Shown here piece after piece: positions 45,861-56,166 of a stretch of 64,000 nucleotides of DNA. The notes under the pieces were generated by a model. It saw nothing but the letters and a program-made list of their open reading frames with translations. It was not told where the DNA came from and ran no database searches. Source of the DNA: Stakelama pacifica (GTDB lineage Bacteria > Pseudomonadota > Alphaproteobacteria > Sphingomonadales > Sphingomonadaceae). The first letter of the stretch is position 1; each line of letters opens with the position of its first letter. Both the position numbers and the translations under genes were made by a program. The stretch is taken from assembly GCF_004361835.1 (NCBI RefSeq), contig NZ_SNWD01000001.1, positions 124,001-188,000 on the forward strand, written 5' to 3'.

Positions 45861-48316
45861 TTCCGCGCGCGACCTATCGCCTGCAATTCCACCGCGATTT
45901 CACTTTTGCCGATGCACAGGCGCTGATCCCCTATCTCGACGATCTGGGGATCAGCCATATCTATGCATCGCCGGTCACCACTGCGCGCAGTGGATCGACT
46001 CACGGCTATGATGTGGTCGATCCCACCCGGATCAATCCCGAACTGGGCGGGGAGGCGGGGCTTCGTGCGCTGGTCGATGCGCTGCACGCGCGGGGCATGG
46101 GGCTGATCATCGATATCGTGCCCAATCATATGGGCGTGGCGGGCGGCGAAAACCGCTGGTGGAACGATGTGCTCCGCCGTGGCCCGGAAAGTGAATTTGC
46201 GGGCTTTTTCGACATAGACTGGCGCGAGAAGCTGGTTCTCCCGATCCTCGGAGCGCCGATGCCTCAGGTGCTGGCCGACGGGCATATCGGCGTTGGGCAA
46301 GACGGCGACGGCGCGTTCCTCAGCATCTATGGCGAACATCGCGTACCGATCCGGCCGGAGGATCAGGAGGCGGCAAAAGCGGTTACCGACGCGGACGATC
46401 TCTCACCCCTTATCGGACGCCAGCATTACCGGTTAGCCTGGTGGCGTTGCGCGAATGACGAACTCAACTGGCGGCGCTTCTTCACGATCAACGATCTTGC
46501 GGGCCTCAGGGTCGAGGATGAAGCGGTGTTCGAAGCGACGCATGCGCTCTATTTCCGCCTGTTCGGCGAGGGGCTGATCGACGGGGTGCGGATCGACCAT
46601 GTCGACGGGCTGAGCGATCCCGCCGCTTATCTTCGCCGCCTGCGCTCGCGCTTCGATGCATTGGCGCGCCAACATCGCGGCGCGCGCGACCCTGCCTATA
46701 TTGTGGTGGAGAAGATATTGGCGCCGGGCGAGCCTTTGCCCCGCGACTGGCCTATTCACGGCACCAGCGGCTATGACTTCATGGCGGATGCGACCGCGCT
46801 GCTCCATGATCCGGCAGGTGAAGCACCGCTCACTGAGCTTTGGGAAGCGATGAGCGGCGAAACCGGCGATTTCGAGCCATATGAGCTGCGCGCCCGGCAG
46901 GAAATGCTCAGCTGGGGCTTTGCCGCACAGATGGATGGCTGTGTCGAGGCGTTCGCCGAACTGGCGGCGAGCGGTCAGGCTAGTGCCGGATGGACGCGCG
47001 CGATGCTGCGCCGCGCGATCGAACGCGCGCTCTGGGTGTTTCCGGTCTATCGCACTTATGGTCCTGATGCCCCGCCAGGCGATGCGCCGGTACGCAAGGC
47101 GGTGCGCGAGCGTGCCGCGCGTTTCACTCCGCCGGGCGAAGCAGAGATGCTCGATACGCTGCTCGACTGGCTGGCAGGGACGGGGCCGGGCGATTCTGTC
47201 CTTCGCGCTGAGGCGGTCCGGCGGTTCCAGCAACTGTCCGCGCCGATCGCCGCAAAGGCGGTCGAGGATACCGCTTTTTACCGTTATGGCCGGTTGCTCT
47301 CGCTGAACGACGTCGGATCGGATGCGGGGCGGTTCGGGCTTTCCCCGGACGGCTTTTTCCAAAGGCTAGAAGCGCGGGCCGAAGCCTTTCCCGATGCCAT
47401 GCTGACCGGCGGCACGCACGACCATAAGCGCGGCGAGGACAGCCGGGCGCGGCTCGCTGTGCTGAGCGAACTTCCCGAGCGCTGGCGGACATGCGTGGTC
47501 GATTGGGAGCAGACGCTGGGCGATTCGACGCGCGATGTCGCGCCCGCCGACCGGCTGATGCTGTATCAGGCGCTTTATGCCGCGCTGCCGCCCGACCTGT
47601 CGGCAGACGATGCGAAGGGCCTCGCCGCATTCGCTGAGCGGGTATCGGCCTGGCAAATCAAGGCTCTACGTGAAGGCAAGCGTCGCTCCTCCTGGGAAGC
47701 GCCCGATAGCGAATATGAGGCGCATTGCACGGCTCTGATCGAGCAATTGCTCGACCCTGCGCGCTCGCCCCGATTTCTTACGGGGCTTACCGGCCTTGTG
47801 AGGGACCTTTCCGCGCCCGCGCTGGCGGCGAGTCTTGCCCAGACCGGGCTTCGCTATCTGCTGCCCGGTGTTCCCGATTGCTATCAGGGGGCGGAGCTGC
47901 TCGATCTTACGATGGTCGATCCCGATAATCGTCGGCCGGTCGATTATGCCCATCGCCGGGAGGTGCTGGCCGGAAGCGCCGAGGGTCCGGGCGCGGCCAA
48001 GCTGCACCTGATCCGCAGGCTGCTCGGTTTGCGGCGTGCGCATCCCGAGCCGTTCCTGAACGGCACACTGGATCGGGCGAGCGTCATCGGCCCGCGTGCC
48101 GGTCATGTGCTCGCCTTCACGCTGCCGGGCGGTGGTGACGCGATCGATGTCGCCGTTGCATTGCATCTCGGCGCTGAACTTGCCGGTGGCGACGCGCTGG
48201 TCCCGGGCGCGCGATGGTGGGGGGATACAAGCATCGAATTTCAGGGCGGCGCGCGGTGCGAGGCGCATGCGTGTTTCGAAACCGGCCCGGTTTACGCTAC
48301 GGTTCGGGAGAGGTGA
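45857..48316 (+). CDS. treY: Malto-oligosyltrehalose synthase
   Basis: 819 aa from 45857, overlapping the malQ stop by ATGA. GH13_26. Converts the reducing end of a glucan into a trehalose end. The N-terminal ATYRLQFHRDFTFADA and GISHIYASPVTTARSGSTHG are TreY hallmarks; nucleophile Asp247 (GVRIDHVDGL), Glu285 (YIVVEKILAPGE), GTSGYDF and GGTHDHKRGED are present. Last gene of the operon. About 118 bp separate it from the paoA start. Confidence 0.96.
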   Translation: MIPRATYRLQFHRDFTFADAQALIPYLDDLGISHIYASPVTTARSGSTHGYDVVDPTRINPELGGEAGLRALVDALHARGMGLIIDIVPNHMGVAGGENRWWNDVLRRGPESEFAGFFDIDWREKLVLPILGAPMPQVLADGHIGVGQDGDGAFLSIYGEHRVPIRPEDQEAAKAVTDADDLSPLIGRQHYRLAWWRCANDELNWRRFFTINDLAGLRVEDEAVFEATHALYFRLFGEGLIDGVRIDHVDGLSDPAAYLRRLRSRFDALARQHRGARDPAYIVVEKILAPGEPLPRDWPIHGTSGYDFMADATALLHDPAGEAPLTELWEAMSGETGDFEPYELRARQEMLSWGFAAQMDGCVEAFAELAASGQASAGWTRAMLRRAIERALWVFPVYRTYGPDAPPGDAPVRKAVRERAARFTPPGEAEMLDTLLDWLAGTGPGDSVLRAEAVRRFQQLSAPIAAKAVEDTAFYRYGRLLSLNDVGSDAGRFGLSPDGFFQRLEARAEAFPDAMLTGGTHDHKRGEDSRARLAVLSELPERWRTCVVDWEQTLGDSTRDVAPADRLMLYQALYAALPPDLSADDAKGLAAFAERVSAWQIKALREGKRRSSWEAPDSEYEAHCTALIEQLLDPARSPRFLTGLTGLVRDLSAPALAASLAQTGLRYLLPGVPDCYQGAELLDLTMVDPDNRRPVDYAHRREVLAGSAEGPGAAKLHLIRRLLGLRRAHPEPFLNGTLDRASVIGPRAGHVLAFTLPGGGDAIDVAVALHLGAELAGGDALVPGARWWGDTSIEFQGGARCEAHACFETGPVYATVRER

Positions 48317-48434
48317 GCCAGATTTCCAACGCTCGCTTGCGGTTACCTGAACCGCTGATGTACCTTGTGCCCATGTCTATAATCGAACTGAGGCCGGTCA
48401 TGGCGTTTTTCCCGCGAACGGAAGGAATGATCCG

Positions 48435-49067
48435 ATGAGCGACAATGAGCATTTCTCCGTTTCCCGCCGCGAGGTGATGGCAGGGGGCGCGGCAACCGCC
48501 GCTGCCACCGCGATCCCGGTAGCCAGCGCGCGGGCAGCCGCTGAGCAGGCGGGTCAGGTTCCGACCATGCCGGTAGCGTTCGAAGTGAATGGGAAGAAGG
48601 TCGAACTGAACCTCGACACGCGCACCACGCTGCTCGACACGCTGCGTGAGCATCTGAAGCTGACCGGCACCAAAAAGGGGTGCGATCATGGCCAGTGCGG
48701 CGCCTGCACCGTGATGGTGAACGGAACGCGGGTGAATAGCTGCCTCAGCCTCGCCGTGATGCATCAGGGCGATACAGTGACCACGATCGAGGGATTGGGG
48801 ACGCCCGACGATCTGCACCCGATGCAGGCGGCGTTTGTCAAACATGACGGCTATCAGTGCGGTTACTGCACGCCGGGACAGATTTGTTCGGCGGTGTCGG
48901 TGCTGGAGGAGATCCGGCAGGGCATTCCAAGCCACGTCACCGAAGACCTTACCGGCACCATGCAGCCGACGCGCGATGAGATGCGCGAGCGGATGAGCGG
49001 TAATATCTGCCGTTGCGGCGCCTATTCAAACATCTCGGACGCGATGTCCGAAGTCGCGGAGGGCTGA
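48435..49067 (+). CDS. paoA: Tat-exported [2Fe-2S] subunit of aldehyde oxidoreductase
   Basis: 210 aa. Twin-arginine signal SRREVM plus a hydrophobic segment and an Ala-rich cleavage region (SARAAAE) send the folded protein to the periplasm. Two [2Fe-2S] clusters: plant-type [15 protein letters not shown] with a later CLSL Cys, and the second site CGYCTPGQ with CRCGAYSN. It passes electrons between the Mo site of PaoC and the FAD of PaoB. Same order as E. coli paoABC (yagTSR). RBS GGAAGGA. Confidence 0.94.
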   Translation: MSDNEHFSVSRREVMAGGAATAAATAIPVASARAAAEQAGQVPTMPVAFEVNGKKVELNLDTRTTLLDTLREHLKLTGTKKGCDHGQCGACTVMVNGTRVNSCLSLAVMHQGDTVTTIEGLGTPDDLHPMQAAFVKHDGYQCGYCTPGQICSAVSVLEEIRQGIPSHVTEDLTGTMQPTRDEMRERMSGNICRCGAYSNISDAMSEVAEG

Positions 49068-49071
49068 AACC

Positions 49072-50022
49072 ATGCGAGCCTTTACCTATCAGCGCGCCGA
49101 CAGCCCTGCCGCCGCCGCTCAGGCGGTCGCCGCGACGAAGGGCGCGAAGTTCATCGCCGGCGGCACCAATCTGCTCGATCTGGTGAAGCTGGAAATCGAG
49201 GTGCCGACGCATCTCGTCGATGTGCAGGACCTCGGCCTCGACACGATCGAGGAAACCGATGAGGGCGGTCTGCGTATCGGTACGCTGGTCAGCAATACCG
49301 CGCTGTCCGCGCATCCGCGGGTGCGGCGCGATTATGCCGTGCTCACCCGCGCTATTCAGGCCGGGGCGTCGGGTCAGCTGCGCAACAAGGCGACGACGGG
49401 CGGCAACCTGCTTCAGCGGACGCGGTGCAGCTATTTCTACGACACCAATCTGCCCTGCAACAAGCGCCAGCCGGGAAGCGGATGTGCGGCGATCAACGGT
49501 GTGTCGCGCCAGCTCGGTGTGATCGGCACGTCGGACAAATGCATCGCCACCTATCCCGGCGATATGGCGGTTGCGATGCGGCTGCTCGATGCAGTCGTCG
49601 AAACGGTGAAGTCGGACGGCATGACCCGCTCGATCCCGGTCGCCGATTTCCATCGGCTATGGGGCGATACGCCGCATATCGAAACGGTGCTCGAACCGGG
49701 CGAGCTGATTACCGCCGTCACGCTGCCGCGCCCGCCGGGCGGCAGGCATTTCTATCACAAGGTTCGCGACCGGCGTTCCTATGCTTTTGCGCTGGTTTCG
49801 GTCGCCGCGGTCATCCAGCCCGATGGAACGGGCAGGGTGGCGTTCGGCGGGGTTGCGCCCAAACCATGGCGCGTCGAGGCGGCGGAAGCGCTGCTGCCGC
49901 ACGGTGCCAAAGCGGTGGTCGAGCGCGCCTTTGCCGATGCCCGGCCGACGAGGGACAATAGCTTCAAGATCCCGCTTGCCGAGCGTACGCTCGCGGGCGT
50001 CATCGCCGAAGCAAGGAGCTGA
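49072..50022 (+). CDS. paoB: FAD-binding subunit of aldehyde oxidoreductase
   Basis: 316 aa. N-terminal FAD-binding domain of the xanthine dehydrogenase middle-subunit type with [11 protein letters not shown], and the C-terminal CODH-flavoprotein domain. Four cysteines in [22 protein letters not shown] and, further on, GTSDKC suggest a [4Fe-4S] cluster, as in E. coli PaoB. No signal peptide of its own, so it is probably carried out with PaoA through Tat. Four nt after paoA. Confidence 0.93.
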   Translation: MRAFTYQRADSPAAAAQAVAATKGAKFIAGGTNLLDLVKLEIEVPTHLVDVQDLGLDTIEETDEGGLRIGTLVSNTALSAHPRVRRDYAVLTRAIQAGASGQLRNKATTGGNLLQRTRCSYFYDTNLPCNKRQPGSGCAAINGVSRQLGVIGTSDKCIATYPGDMAVAMRLLDAVVETVKSDGMTRSIPVADFHRLWGDTPHIETVLEPGELITAVTLPRPPGGRHFYHKVRDRRSYAFALVSVAAVIQPDGTGRVAFGGVAPKPWRVEAAEALLPHGAKAVVERAFADARPTRDNSFKIPLAERTLAGVIAEARS

Positions 50023-50026
50023 CGCC

Positions 50027-52219
50027 ATGGAATTCAACGCACCAGCAGGCGAGAATCTGTTCGACAAGGCGCGGATCGTGGGCAAATCCACGCCGCGCAT
50101 CGACGGCCCGCTAAAAACGACCGGTACCGCGCCCTATGCCTATGAACGGCACGATGTCGCGCCCGATGCCGCATATGGCTGGATCGTCGGATCGGCGATC
50201 GCCAAAGGACGGATCACATCGATGGATGTCGAGGATGCCCGCAATGCACCCGGCGTAATCGCTGTGATCGCTGCGCCGGAGACGAAGCCGGTCGGCACCT
50301 CGCCCTATAATCATGCGCCGCTGTTCGGCGGGCGGGAAGTCGCGCATTATCATCAGGCGATTGCCTGTGTGGTGGCTGAGACGTTTGAACAGGCGCGCGC
50401 GGCGGCGCATCTGATCCGCACCCGCTATGACCGCGAAGCAGCGGAATATGATCTGGCCGAGCTCGCGCCGCAGGCACCCCTTGCCGATGGCGGAAAGGCG
50501 CTCCACAAGCGCGGCGATTTCGACGCCGCCTTCGATGCCGCGCCGGTAAAGATCGACGCCACCTATCATACGCCCGATGAAAGCCATGCGATGATGGAGC
50601 CGCATGCGACCATCGCGTCATGGAAGGGGGAGGAGCTGACGCTCTGGACCTCGAACCAGATGATCAACTGGGGCAAGGAGGCGCTGGGTCAGATCCTCGG
50701 CATCGCGCCCGAAAAGATCAGGCTCGATTCGCCCTATATCGGCGGTGGGTTCGGCGGAAAGCTGTTCATCCGCGCGGATGCGGTGCTTGCCGCGCTGGCA
50801 TCGAAAGCGGCGCAGCGTCCGGTGAAGATCGCGCTGCAACGCCCGCTGATCTTCAACAATACGACGCATCGGCCCGCGACGATCCAGCGGGTGCGCCTTG
50901 GCGCGACGCGCGATGGGCGCATCACGGCGGTCGGGCATGAAAACTGGTCGGGCAATATCACCGGCACCGATGGCGAGGACGGCACGGCGCAGACGCCGAA
51001 ACTCTATGCCGGGGCCAATCGGATGACCGCCAATTATACCGCCACGTTGCCTTTGCCCGAAGGCAATGCGATGCGCGCGCCGGGCGAGGCGGCGGGGCAT
51101 CTGGCGTTTGAAGTGGCGATGGATGAGCTCGCCGAAGCGCTTGCGATGTGTCCGGTGGAATTGCGGATCAAAAACGATCCGGGCGCCGAGGTGCCGGGCG
51201 ACCCGTCAAAGCGCTTTTCCGAACGGCACCTTACCCGCTGCCTGAAAGAGGGGGCGGAGCGGTTCGGCTGGTCGAAGCGCAAAGCGAAGCCCGGTCAGGT
51301 GCGCGAAGGGCGCTGGCTGATCGGCATGGGCGTTGCCGGCGGCTATCGCGGTGCGCCGATCCAGAAATCAGCGGCGGGGGTGCGGCTTTCGGGCGACGGG
51401 ATGCTGATCGTAGAGACCGACATGACCGATATCGGCACCGGCAGCTACACGATCATCGCGCAGACCGCGGCGGAGACCATGGGCCTGCCGCTTGACCGGG
51501 TGCGCGTCGAGCTTGGCGATTCGCGCTATCCGGTGTCATCGGGATCGGGCGGCCAGTGGGGTGCGGCGAGCTCGACAGCGGGCGTCTATGCCGCCTGTCT
51601 CGTGCTGCGTCGCGCGATCGGCGAGAAGCTCGGCTTTGACGGCGACAGCGCCGATTTCACGGACGGTGCGATCCGCGCCAACGGCAAGAGCTTCGCGTTG
51701 AACGACGCAGGCGAAATGTCCGCCGATGGCGAGATGACCTATGGCGATTTCCAGTCCGATTATGATCTCGGCACCTATGCCGGCCATTTCTGCGAAGTGG
51801 CGGTCGATGCCTATACCGGCGAAACGCATATCCGCCGGATGCTGTCGGTGTGCGATGCGGGGCGGATTCTCAACCCCCTGTCAGCGCGCAGTCAGGTGAT
51901 CGGCGCAATGGTGATGTCGGCGGGCGCCGCTCTCACCGAGGAGCTCGCGGTCGACAGAAGGTTCGGCTATTTCGTCAATCATGATCTGGCCGGATATGAA
52001 GTGCCGGTGCATGCGGATATCCCGCATCAGGATGTCGTGTTTCTCGACACGCTCGATTCCGTAATATCGCCGCTCAAGGCGAAGGGCGTCGGTGAGCTTG
52101 GGATTTGCGGCCCCGGTTCGGCGGTAGCCAATGCGGTGTACAATGCGACGGGCGTCAGGGTGCGCGAATATCCGATCACGCTCGACAAATATCTCGATCG
52201 CCTGCCCGCTATCGGGTGA
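50027..52219 (+). CDS. paoC: Molybdenum (MCD) subunit of aldehyde oxidoreductase
   Basis: 730 aa from 50027, with AAGGAG upstream and 4 nt from paoB. Xanthine-oxidase-family large subunit that binds molybdopterin cytosine dinucleotide and oxidises aldehydes. Seen are GGGFGGKLF, MRAPGEAAGHLAFE, SSGSGGQWGAASSTAG and the active-site Glu in KGVGELGICGPGSAV. Lacks a signal peptide, as expected for a partner of a Tat-exported PaoA. A maturation factor (PaoD/XdhC-like) is not visible nearby. The terminator 52229-52263 follows. Confidence 0.94.
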   Translation: MEFNAPAGENLFDKARIVGKSTPRIDGPLKTTGTAPYAYERHDVAPDAAYGWIVGSAIAKGRITSMDVEDARNAPGVIAVIAAPETKPVGTSPYNHAPLFGGREVAHYHQAIACVVAETFEQARAAAHLIRTRYDREAAEYDLAELAPQAPLADGGKALHKRGDFDAAFDAAPVKIDATYHTPDESHAMMEPHATIASWKGEELTLWTSNQMINWGKEALGQILGIAPEKIRLDSPYIGGGFGGKLFIRADAVLAALASKAAQRPVKIALQRPLIFNNTTHRPATIQRVRLGATRDGRITAVGHENWSGNITGTDGEDGTAQTPKLYAGANRMTANYTATLPLPEGNAMRAPGEAAGHLAFEVAMDELAEALAMCPVELRIKNDPGAEVPGDPSKRFSERHLTRCLKEGAERFGWSKRKAKPGQVREGRWLIGMGVAGGYRGAPIQKSAAGVRLSGDGMLIVETDMTDIGTGSYTIIAQTAAETMGLPLDRVRVELGDSRYPVSSGSGGQWGAASSTAGVYAACLVLRRAIGEKLGFDGDSADFTDGAIRANGKSFALNDAGEMSADGEMTYGDFQSDYDLGTYAGHFCEVAVDAYTGETHIRRMLSVCDAGRILNPLSARSQVIGAMVMSAGAALTEELAVDRRFGYFVNHDLAGYEVPVHADIPHQDVVFLDTLDSVISPLKAKGVGELGICGPGSAVANAVYNATGVRVREYPITLDKYLDRLPAIG

Positions 52220-52228
52220 CGGCACGGG

Positions 52229-52263
52229 ACCGGCGGAGGGTCTGTCTGATACCCTCCGCCGGT
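52229..52263. terminator. Bidirectional hairpin terminator
   Basis: Perfect 13-bp inverted repeat ACCGGCGGAGGGT / ACCCTCCGCCGGT (52229-52241 and 52251-52263) with CTTTCC after it, placed between paoC and the convergent glutathione transferase gene. Confidence 0.8.
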
Positions 52264-52271
52264 CTTTCCGT

Positions 52272-52973
52272 TCAGGCCCCGGTCTTCGCGGTCTGGCCGA
52301 ACAGGATTTTCTTCTGTTCGTCGGTCATCTGGCTCTGCGCCTCGGGCCGGATTTCCTCGCCCTTCGCATAAGCGCGCCTGACGGCGGGCCGCTCGGCCAT
52401 GGCTTCGAACCAGCGCTTCAGATCGGGGAAGTCGGCCAGAGCCTGACCCTGCGCTTCGTGCGGCACGATCCAGGGATAGATCGCCATATCGGCGATCGAA
52501 TAGTCCCCGGCGACATAGTCCCGCCCGGCGAGGCGACGGTCGAGCACGCCATATAGTCGATTGGTTTCCTTCACATAGCGATCGATCGCATAGGGGATTT
52601 TTTCAGGTGCATATCGATTGAAATGATGGTTCTGGCCCGCCATCGGGCCGAGGCCGCCCATCTGCCACATCAGCCACTGGATCACGTCATAGCGCTCGCG
52701 CAGTGCTGTGGGCAGAAAGCGACCCGTTTTTTCAGCGAGATACATCAGGATCGCACCGGATTCGAAGATGGCGATCGGTTCAGTGCCGTCCGAGGGCGCG
52801 TGATCGACGATCGCGGGCATGCGATTGTTCGGCGCAATTTTAAGGAAGTCGGGCCTGAACTGGTCGCCCTCACCGATATTGACCGGCCGGATCGTATAGT
52901 CGGCTCCGGCCTCCTCCAGAAAGATCGTGATTTTATGGCCGTTCGGTGTCGGCCAGTAATGAAGATCGATCAT
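52272..52973 (-). CDS. Glutathione S-transferase, Nu-type (YfcG/YghU-like)
   Basis: 233 aa. N-terminal thioredoxin fold starting IDLHYWPTPNGHKITIFLEE, where the Asn-Gly dipeptide is typical of the YfcG/YghU group that acts as disulfide-bond reductase rather than classical transferase. Glutathione-binding PNNRMPAIVDH and the FESGAILMYL motif follow; the helical C-terminal domain contains ADMAIYPWI. Cytosolic. Single gene between paoC and the TonB receptor. Confidence 0.93.
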   Translation of the reverse strand: MIDLHYWPTPNGHKITIFLEEAGADYTIRPVNIGEGDQFRPDFLKIAPNNRMPAIVDHAPSDGTEPIAIFESGAILMYLAEKTGRFLPTALRERYDVIQWLMWQMGGLGPMAGQNHHFNRYAPEKIPYAIDRYVKETNRLYGVLDRRLAGRDYVAGDYSIADMAIYPWIVPHEAQGQALADFPDLKRWFEAMAERPAVRRAYAKGEEIRPEAQSQMTDEQKKILFGQTAKTGA

Positions 52974-53381
52974 TGGCGCCTGCTTTCTCTCAACATGAAG
53001 AAAAGCGATAGGTGGGGGCAGGGATGGGGGTTGGCAAGCGGCCGCCGGACGGCCGGGCGCGCGACCGGATCGGCAATTTGCATACTATATATTCTAATCG
53101 CCGCAAAGGCGGAACTTCGATGGGATGCCAGGACAGCGCGACGTGTGCGAAAAAGCCGGCCGGCGCAGGCAGTAGCTCGCCCCTGTTTATCGAGCGGACG
53201 GATTCATTTCGGATATGCGGTTTTGCGACCTACGCAATTCTACAATGCTGTAACTTTTGGAGCACAGCCCGGATTAAGTGGTGTTTTGCAACTTTAACTC
53301 TGCTTGACGAAACCGCCATTCAAGGTTCTATTCGAGTTTACGGTATGGGATCGATAGCGTCCCAGTCGGATGGAGAGGAAA
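52974..53381. other. 408-bp intergenic region before the TonB receptor
   Basis: No convincing gene. The frame starting near 53012 has no family features. This stretch is more AT-rich than its surroundings (for example CATACTATATATTC at about 53081) and must contain the divergent promoters of the GST and receptor genes. No regulator motif or riboswitch was recognised. Confidence 0.55.
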
Positions 53382-56138
53382 ATGACCAAGAGACACCTTC
53401 TCGTCGCTTGCGCGGTCCCTGCGATGATTTTCGCATATGCCGTACCGGCAAGCGCGCAGGACGTAAGCGCCGCGGATACGACCCAGGATCAGCCCGATAC
53501 GCCGGCCGCGGGGACCTCGGCCGAGAATGAAATCGTCGTCACCGCACAGGGACGGTCGCAGGTTCTTGCCGATGTGCCGGTGGCGATTTCCGCCGTGACT
53601 GCGGAGAGCCTTGAAAAATCCGGTGCGACCGACATTCGTGAGCTGAACCAGCTGGCGCCCTCGCTTCTGGTTTCCTCCACCGGCAATGAAGCGAACGGAT
53701 CGGCCCGTATTCGCGGTATCGGCACGGTGGGCGACAATCCGGGACTGGAAAGCTCGGTCGCGGTGTTCATCGACAATGTCTATCGTTCGCGCAGCGGCAA
53801 TGCGCTCGGCGAGCTCGGGCCGATCGAGCGGGTGGAAATTCTGCGCGGGCCGCAGGGCACGCTCGGCGGCCGCAATTCCTCCGCCGGTCTGATCAGCATC
53901 TTCACCGCGCCGCCTGAATTCAAATTTTCGGGCTATGGCGCCTTTACCTATGGCAATTATAATCAGGTTCGCGCCGAGGCGGGGCTGAACGTCCCGATCA
54001 GCGAAACGCTTGCCGCCCGCGTCGACGGCGTCTATCTGAAGCGCGACGGTTTCTACCGCGATGTCGTGAACGATACGGATGTCAATGATCGCGACCGCTA
54101 TCTGGTGCGCGGCCAGATGCTGTTCGAACCCAATGCCGATGTCACCCTGCGGCTGATCGGCGATTATTCGAAGAAGGATGAGGCGTGCTGCGGCGCGACC
54201 TTTGTTCAGCCGGACTTTGCGCCGCTGGCGACGATCAGTCCGGGCCTCGATCCCTATAATCGCCCCGTGCCCGGATCGCCCGCGCTCACCAGCACGCAGA
54301 ACCCGATCGTTCCGGTTCTGCTTGCGCTGGGGCAGGACCCGCGCGCGCTCAACCAGAGCACCTTCAATCGCGACCTGTATATCACGCCGGGCCGCTCTTA
54401 TGACGGCCGGACCGAGGATTACGGGCTTTCGCTTCAGGGCGATTTCCAGCTCGGCGATATCAAGCTGACCTCAATCACTGCGTATCGCGAATATTCCAAC
54501 TATCAGGGGGCGGATACCGACTATACGCAGGTCGACATCATCTATCGCGCGCCGAACGAGGATGCCGGTGCGCGCGGATTCCATACCTTCACGCAGGAAT
54601 TGCGGCTGCAGGGTTCGGCGTTCAACGACAAGCTCGACTGGCTGGTCGGTGGCTTCTACGCCAATGAAGACCTGACCGTTCGCGATAATCTGCGCTTCGG
54701 TACGCAATATGGCGCGTTCGCGCCGTGCCGCATCGTCAATGCGATCAATCCGGCGCTTGCCTCACCGCTCAGCACCGGGTGTCTGAGCGCGTTCGGGCGC
54801 GGGGCGTTGCGCGCAGCGAATGGCGGCGCGGGCGCCTTCGGTCCGGCCACAGGACTGATTTTCGCCGGTCTCGACAATCTTGCCCAGATCAACGATCGCG
54901 GCACCATTCGCGATGTCTTCAAGCAGAATAGCGAGAGCTTCGCGATCTTCACGCACAATATCGTACATCTGACCAGCAAGCTCGATCTGACGCTCGGGCT
55001 TCGTTATACGGATGAGACCAAGAAGCTCGACGCTGCGTTCCAGAACGATAATACGATGTGCGCGACCAATCGTCAGCTGATGTCACCGCTGCTGGCCAGC
55101 GCGCCGCTCGCCGGCCTTGCGGGCGGCATCATTGCGCTATCATGTCAGGGCAATAACTCGGCGGAACTGAACGGTGTCACTCTGAACGATCGCCGGCATG
55201 AGGATGAATTCACCGGTACCGCCATCCTGTCGTACAAGCCCATCGACGATCTGATGGTCTATGCCAGCTATTCGCGCGGCTATAAGGCGGGCGGGTTCAA
55301 CCTCGACAAATCGGCGCTGACCGGCACTGCCGCCAATGGCGTCATCCTTGGCCCCCTCGTTGCCGGCAGCACCGCCAATCTGCAATTCGGCGCAGAGACG
55401 GTGAATGCGTATGAGGCAGGCCTGAAATATGCCACGCGCAATTTCTCCGCCGGTCTGACCCTGTATCGGCAGGAGTTCAAGAACTTCCAGCTCAATACTT
55501 TCAACGGCTCCGTTTTCGTGGTGCAGAACGTCAATAGCTGCTCGACCGATCTCGGCGGCGGCGATACCGATGCCAGCGAGACCACGGGTGGCTGCGATGC
55601 CGATAATGTTCAGGCGGGCGTGGTGGCGCAGGGTGTCGAATTCGAAACGTCGCTCAACCCGGTCCGCTACGTTAATATGACGATGGGCCTGACCTATGCT
55701 GATACCAGCTATAAGAATAATCTGATCGGCAGCGACAATGGCGCACCGCTTGATCCGGCGCTTCGGCTGCTCCCGGGTCAGCATGTCTCCAACGCGCCCG
55801 AATGGGTCGGGACGTCTTCGATTTCCTATACCCCGCCGATCGGCGACAGCGGTCTTTCGGGCCTGATCTATCTCAATGCCCGTATGGTCGATAACTACAA
55901 CACCGGGTCCGACCTGCTTTATGGCAAGGAACAGGACAGCTATGTTCTGCTGAATGCTCGTATCGGTATTCGCGGCCCCGACCAGCGCTGGTCGATCGAG
56001 GGCTGGGCGCAGAACCTGACCAATACCCAATATACGCAGGTTGCGTTCAACACGCCGTTCGTCGCGTCGCAACAGACCTATTCGGCCTATCTCGCCGAAC
56101 CGCGTACCTATGGTGTGACGTTGCGCGGTAAATTCTGA
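53382..56138 (+). CDS. TonB-dependent outer-membrane receptor
   Basis: 918 aa from 53382, with GAGAGGA upstream; a further in-frame ATG lies at 53370. Signal peptide of about 26 residues ends ASAQ. The TonB-box-like EIVVTAQ is followed by the plug domain (about 55-170, with RIRGIGTVGDNPG, ERVEILRGPQGTL and GRNSSAGLIS) and a 22-strand beta barrel that ends in the required Phe (LRGKF). Uptake of an unknown ligand; such sphingomonad receptors commonly carry oligosaccharides, aromatics or lactone-type natural products. Located between GST and a catabolic operon, so its ligand may be the substrate of that operon. Confidence 0.92.
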   Translation: MTKRHLLVACAVPAMIFAYAVPASAQDVSAADTTQDQPDTPAAGTSAENEIVVTAQGRSQVLADVPVAISAVTAESLEKSGATDIRELNQLAPSLLVSSTGNEANGSARIRGIGTVGDNPGLESSVAVFIDNVYRSRSGNALGELGPIERVEILRGPQGTLGGRNSSAGLISIFTAPPEFKFSGYGAFTYGNYNQVRAEAGLNVPISETLAARVDGVYLKRDGFYRDVVNDTDVNDRDRYLVRGQMLFEPNADVTLRLIGDYSKKDEACCGATFVQPDFAPLATISPGLDPYNRPVPGSPALTSTQNPIVPVLLALGQDPRALNQSTFNRDLYITPGRSYDGRTEDYGLSLQGDFQLGDIKLTSITAYREYSNYQGADTDYTQVDIIYRAPNEDAGARGFHTFTQELRLQGSAFNDKLDWLVGGFYANEDLTVRDNLRFGTQYGAFAPCRIVNAINPALASPLSTGCLSAFGRGALRAANGGAGAFGPATGLIFAGLDNLAQINDRGTIRDVFKQNSESFAIFTHNIVHLTSKLDLTLGLRYTDETKKLDAAFQNDNTMCATNRQLMSPLLASAPLAGLAGGIIALSCQGNNSAELNGVTLNDRRHEDEFTGTAILSYKPIDDLMVYASYSRGYKAGGFNLDKSALTGTAANGVILGPLVAGSTANLQFGAETVNAYEAGLKYATRNFSAGLTLYRQEFKNFQLNTFNGSVFVVQNVNSCSTDLGGGDTDASETTGGCDADNVQAGVVAQGVEFETSLNPVRYVNMTMGLTYADTSYKNNLIGSDNGAPLDPALRLLPGQHVSNAPEWVGTSSISYTPPIGDSGLSGLIYLNARMVDNYNTGSDLLYGKEQDSYVLLNARIGIRGPDQRWSIEGWAQNLTNTQYTQVAFNTPFVASQQTYSAYLAEPRTYGVTLRGKF

Positions 56139-56166
56139 AAAAGCGCCGATCCCCTTGGCGAGTAAG

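Noticed and set aside
53012..53530. Open frame in the gap before the TonB receptor
   Set aside because: It overlaps the receptor start in another frame, lacks family features and a good ribosome-binding site, and has unusual composition for a coding region here.
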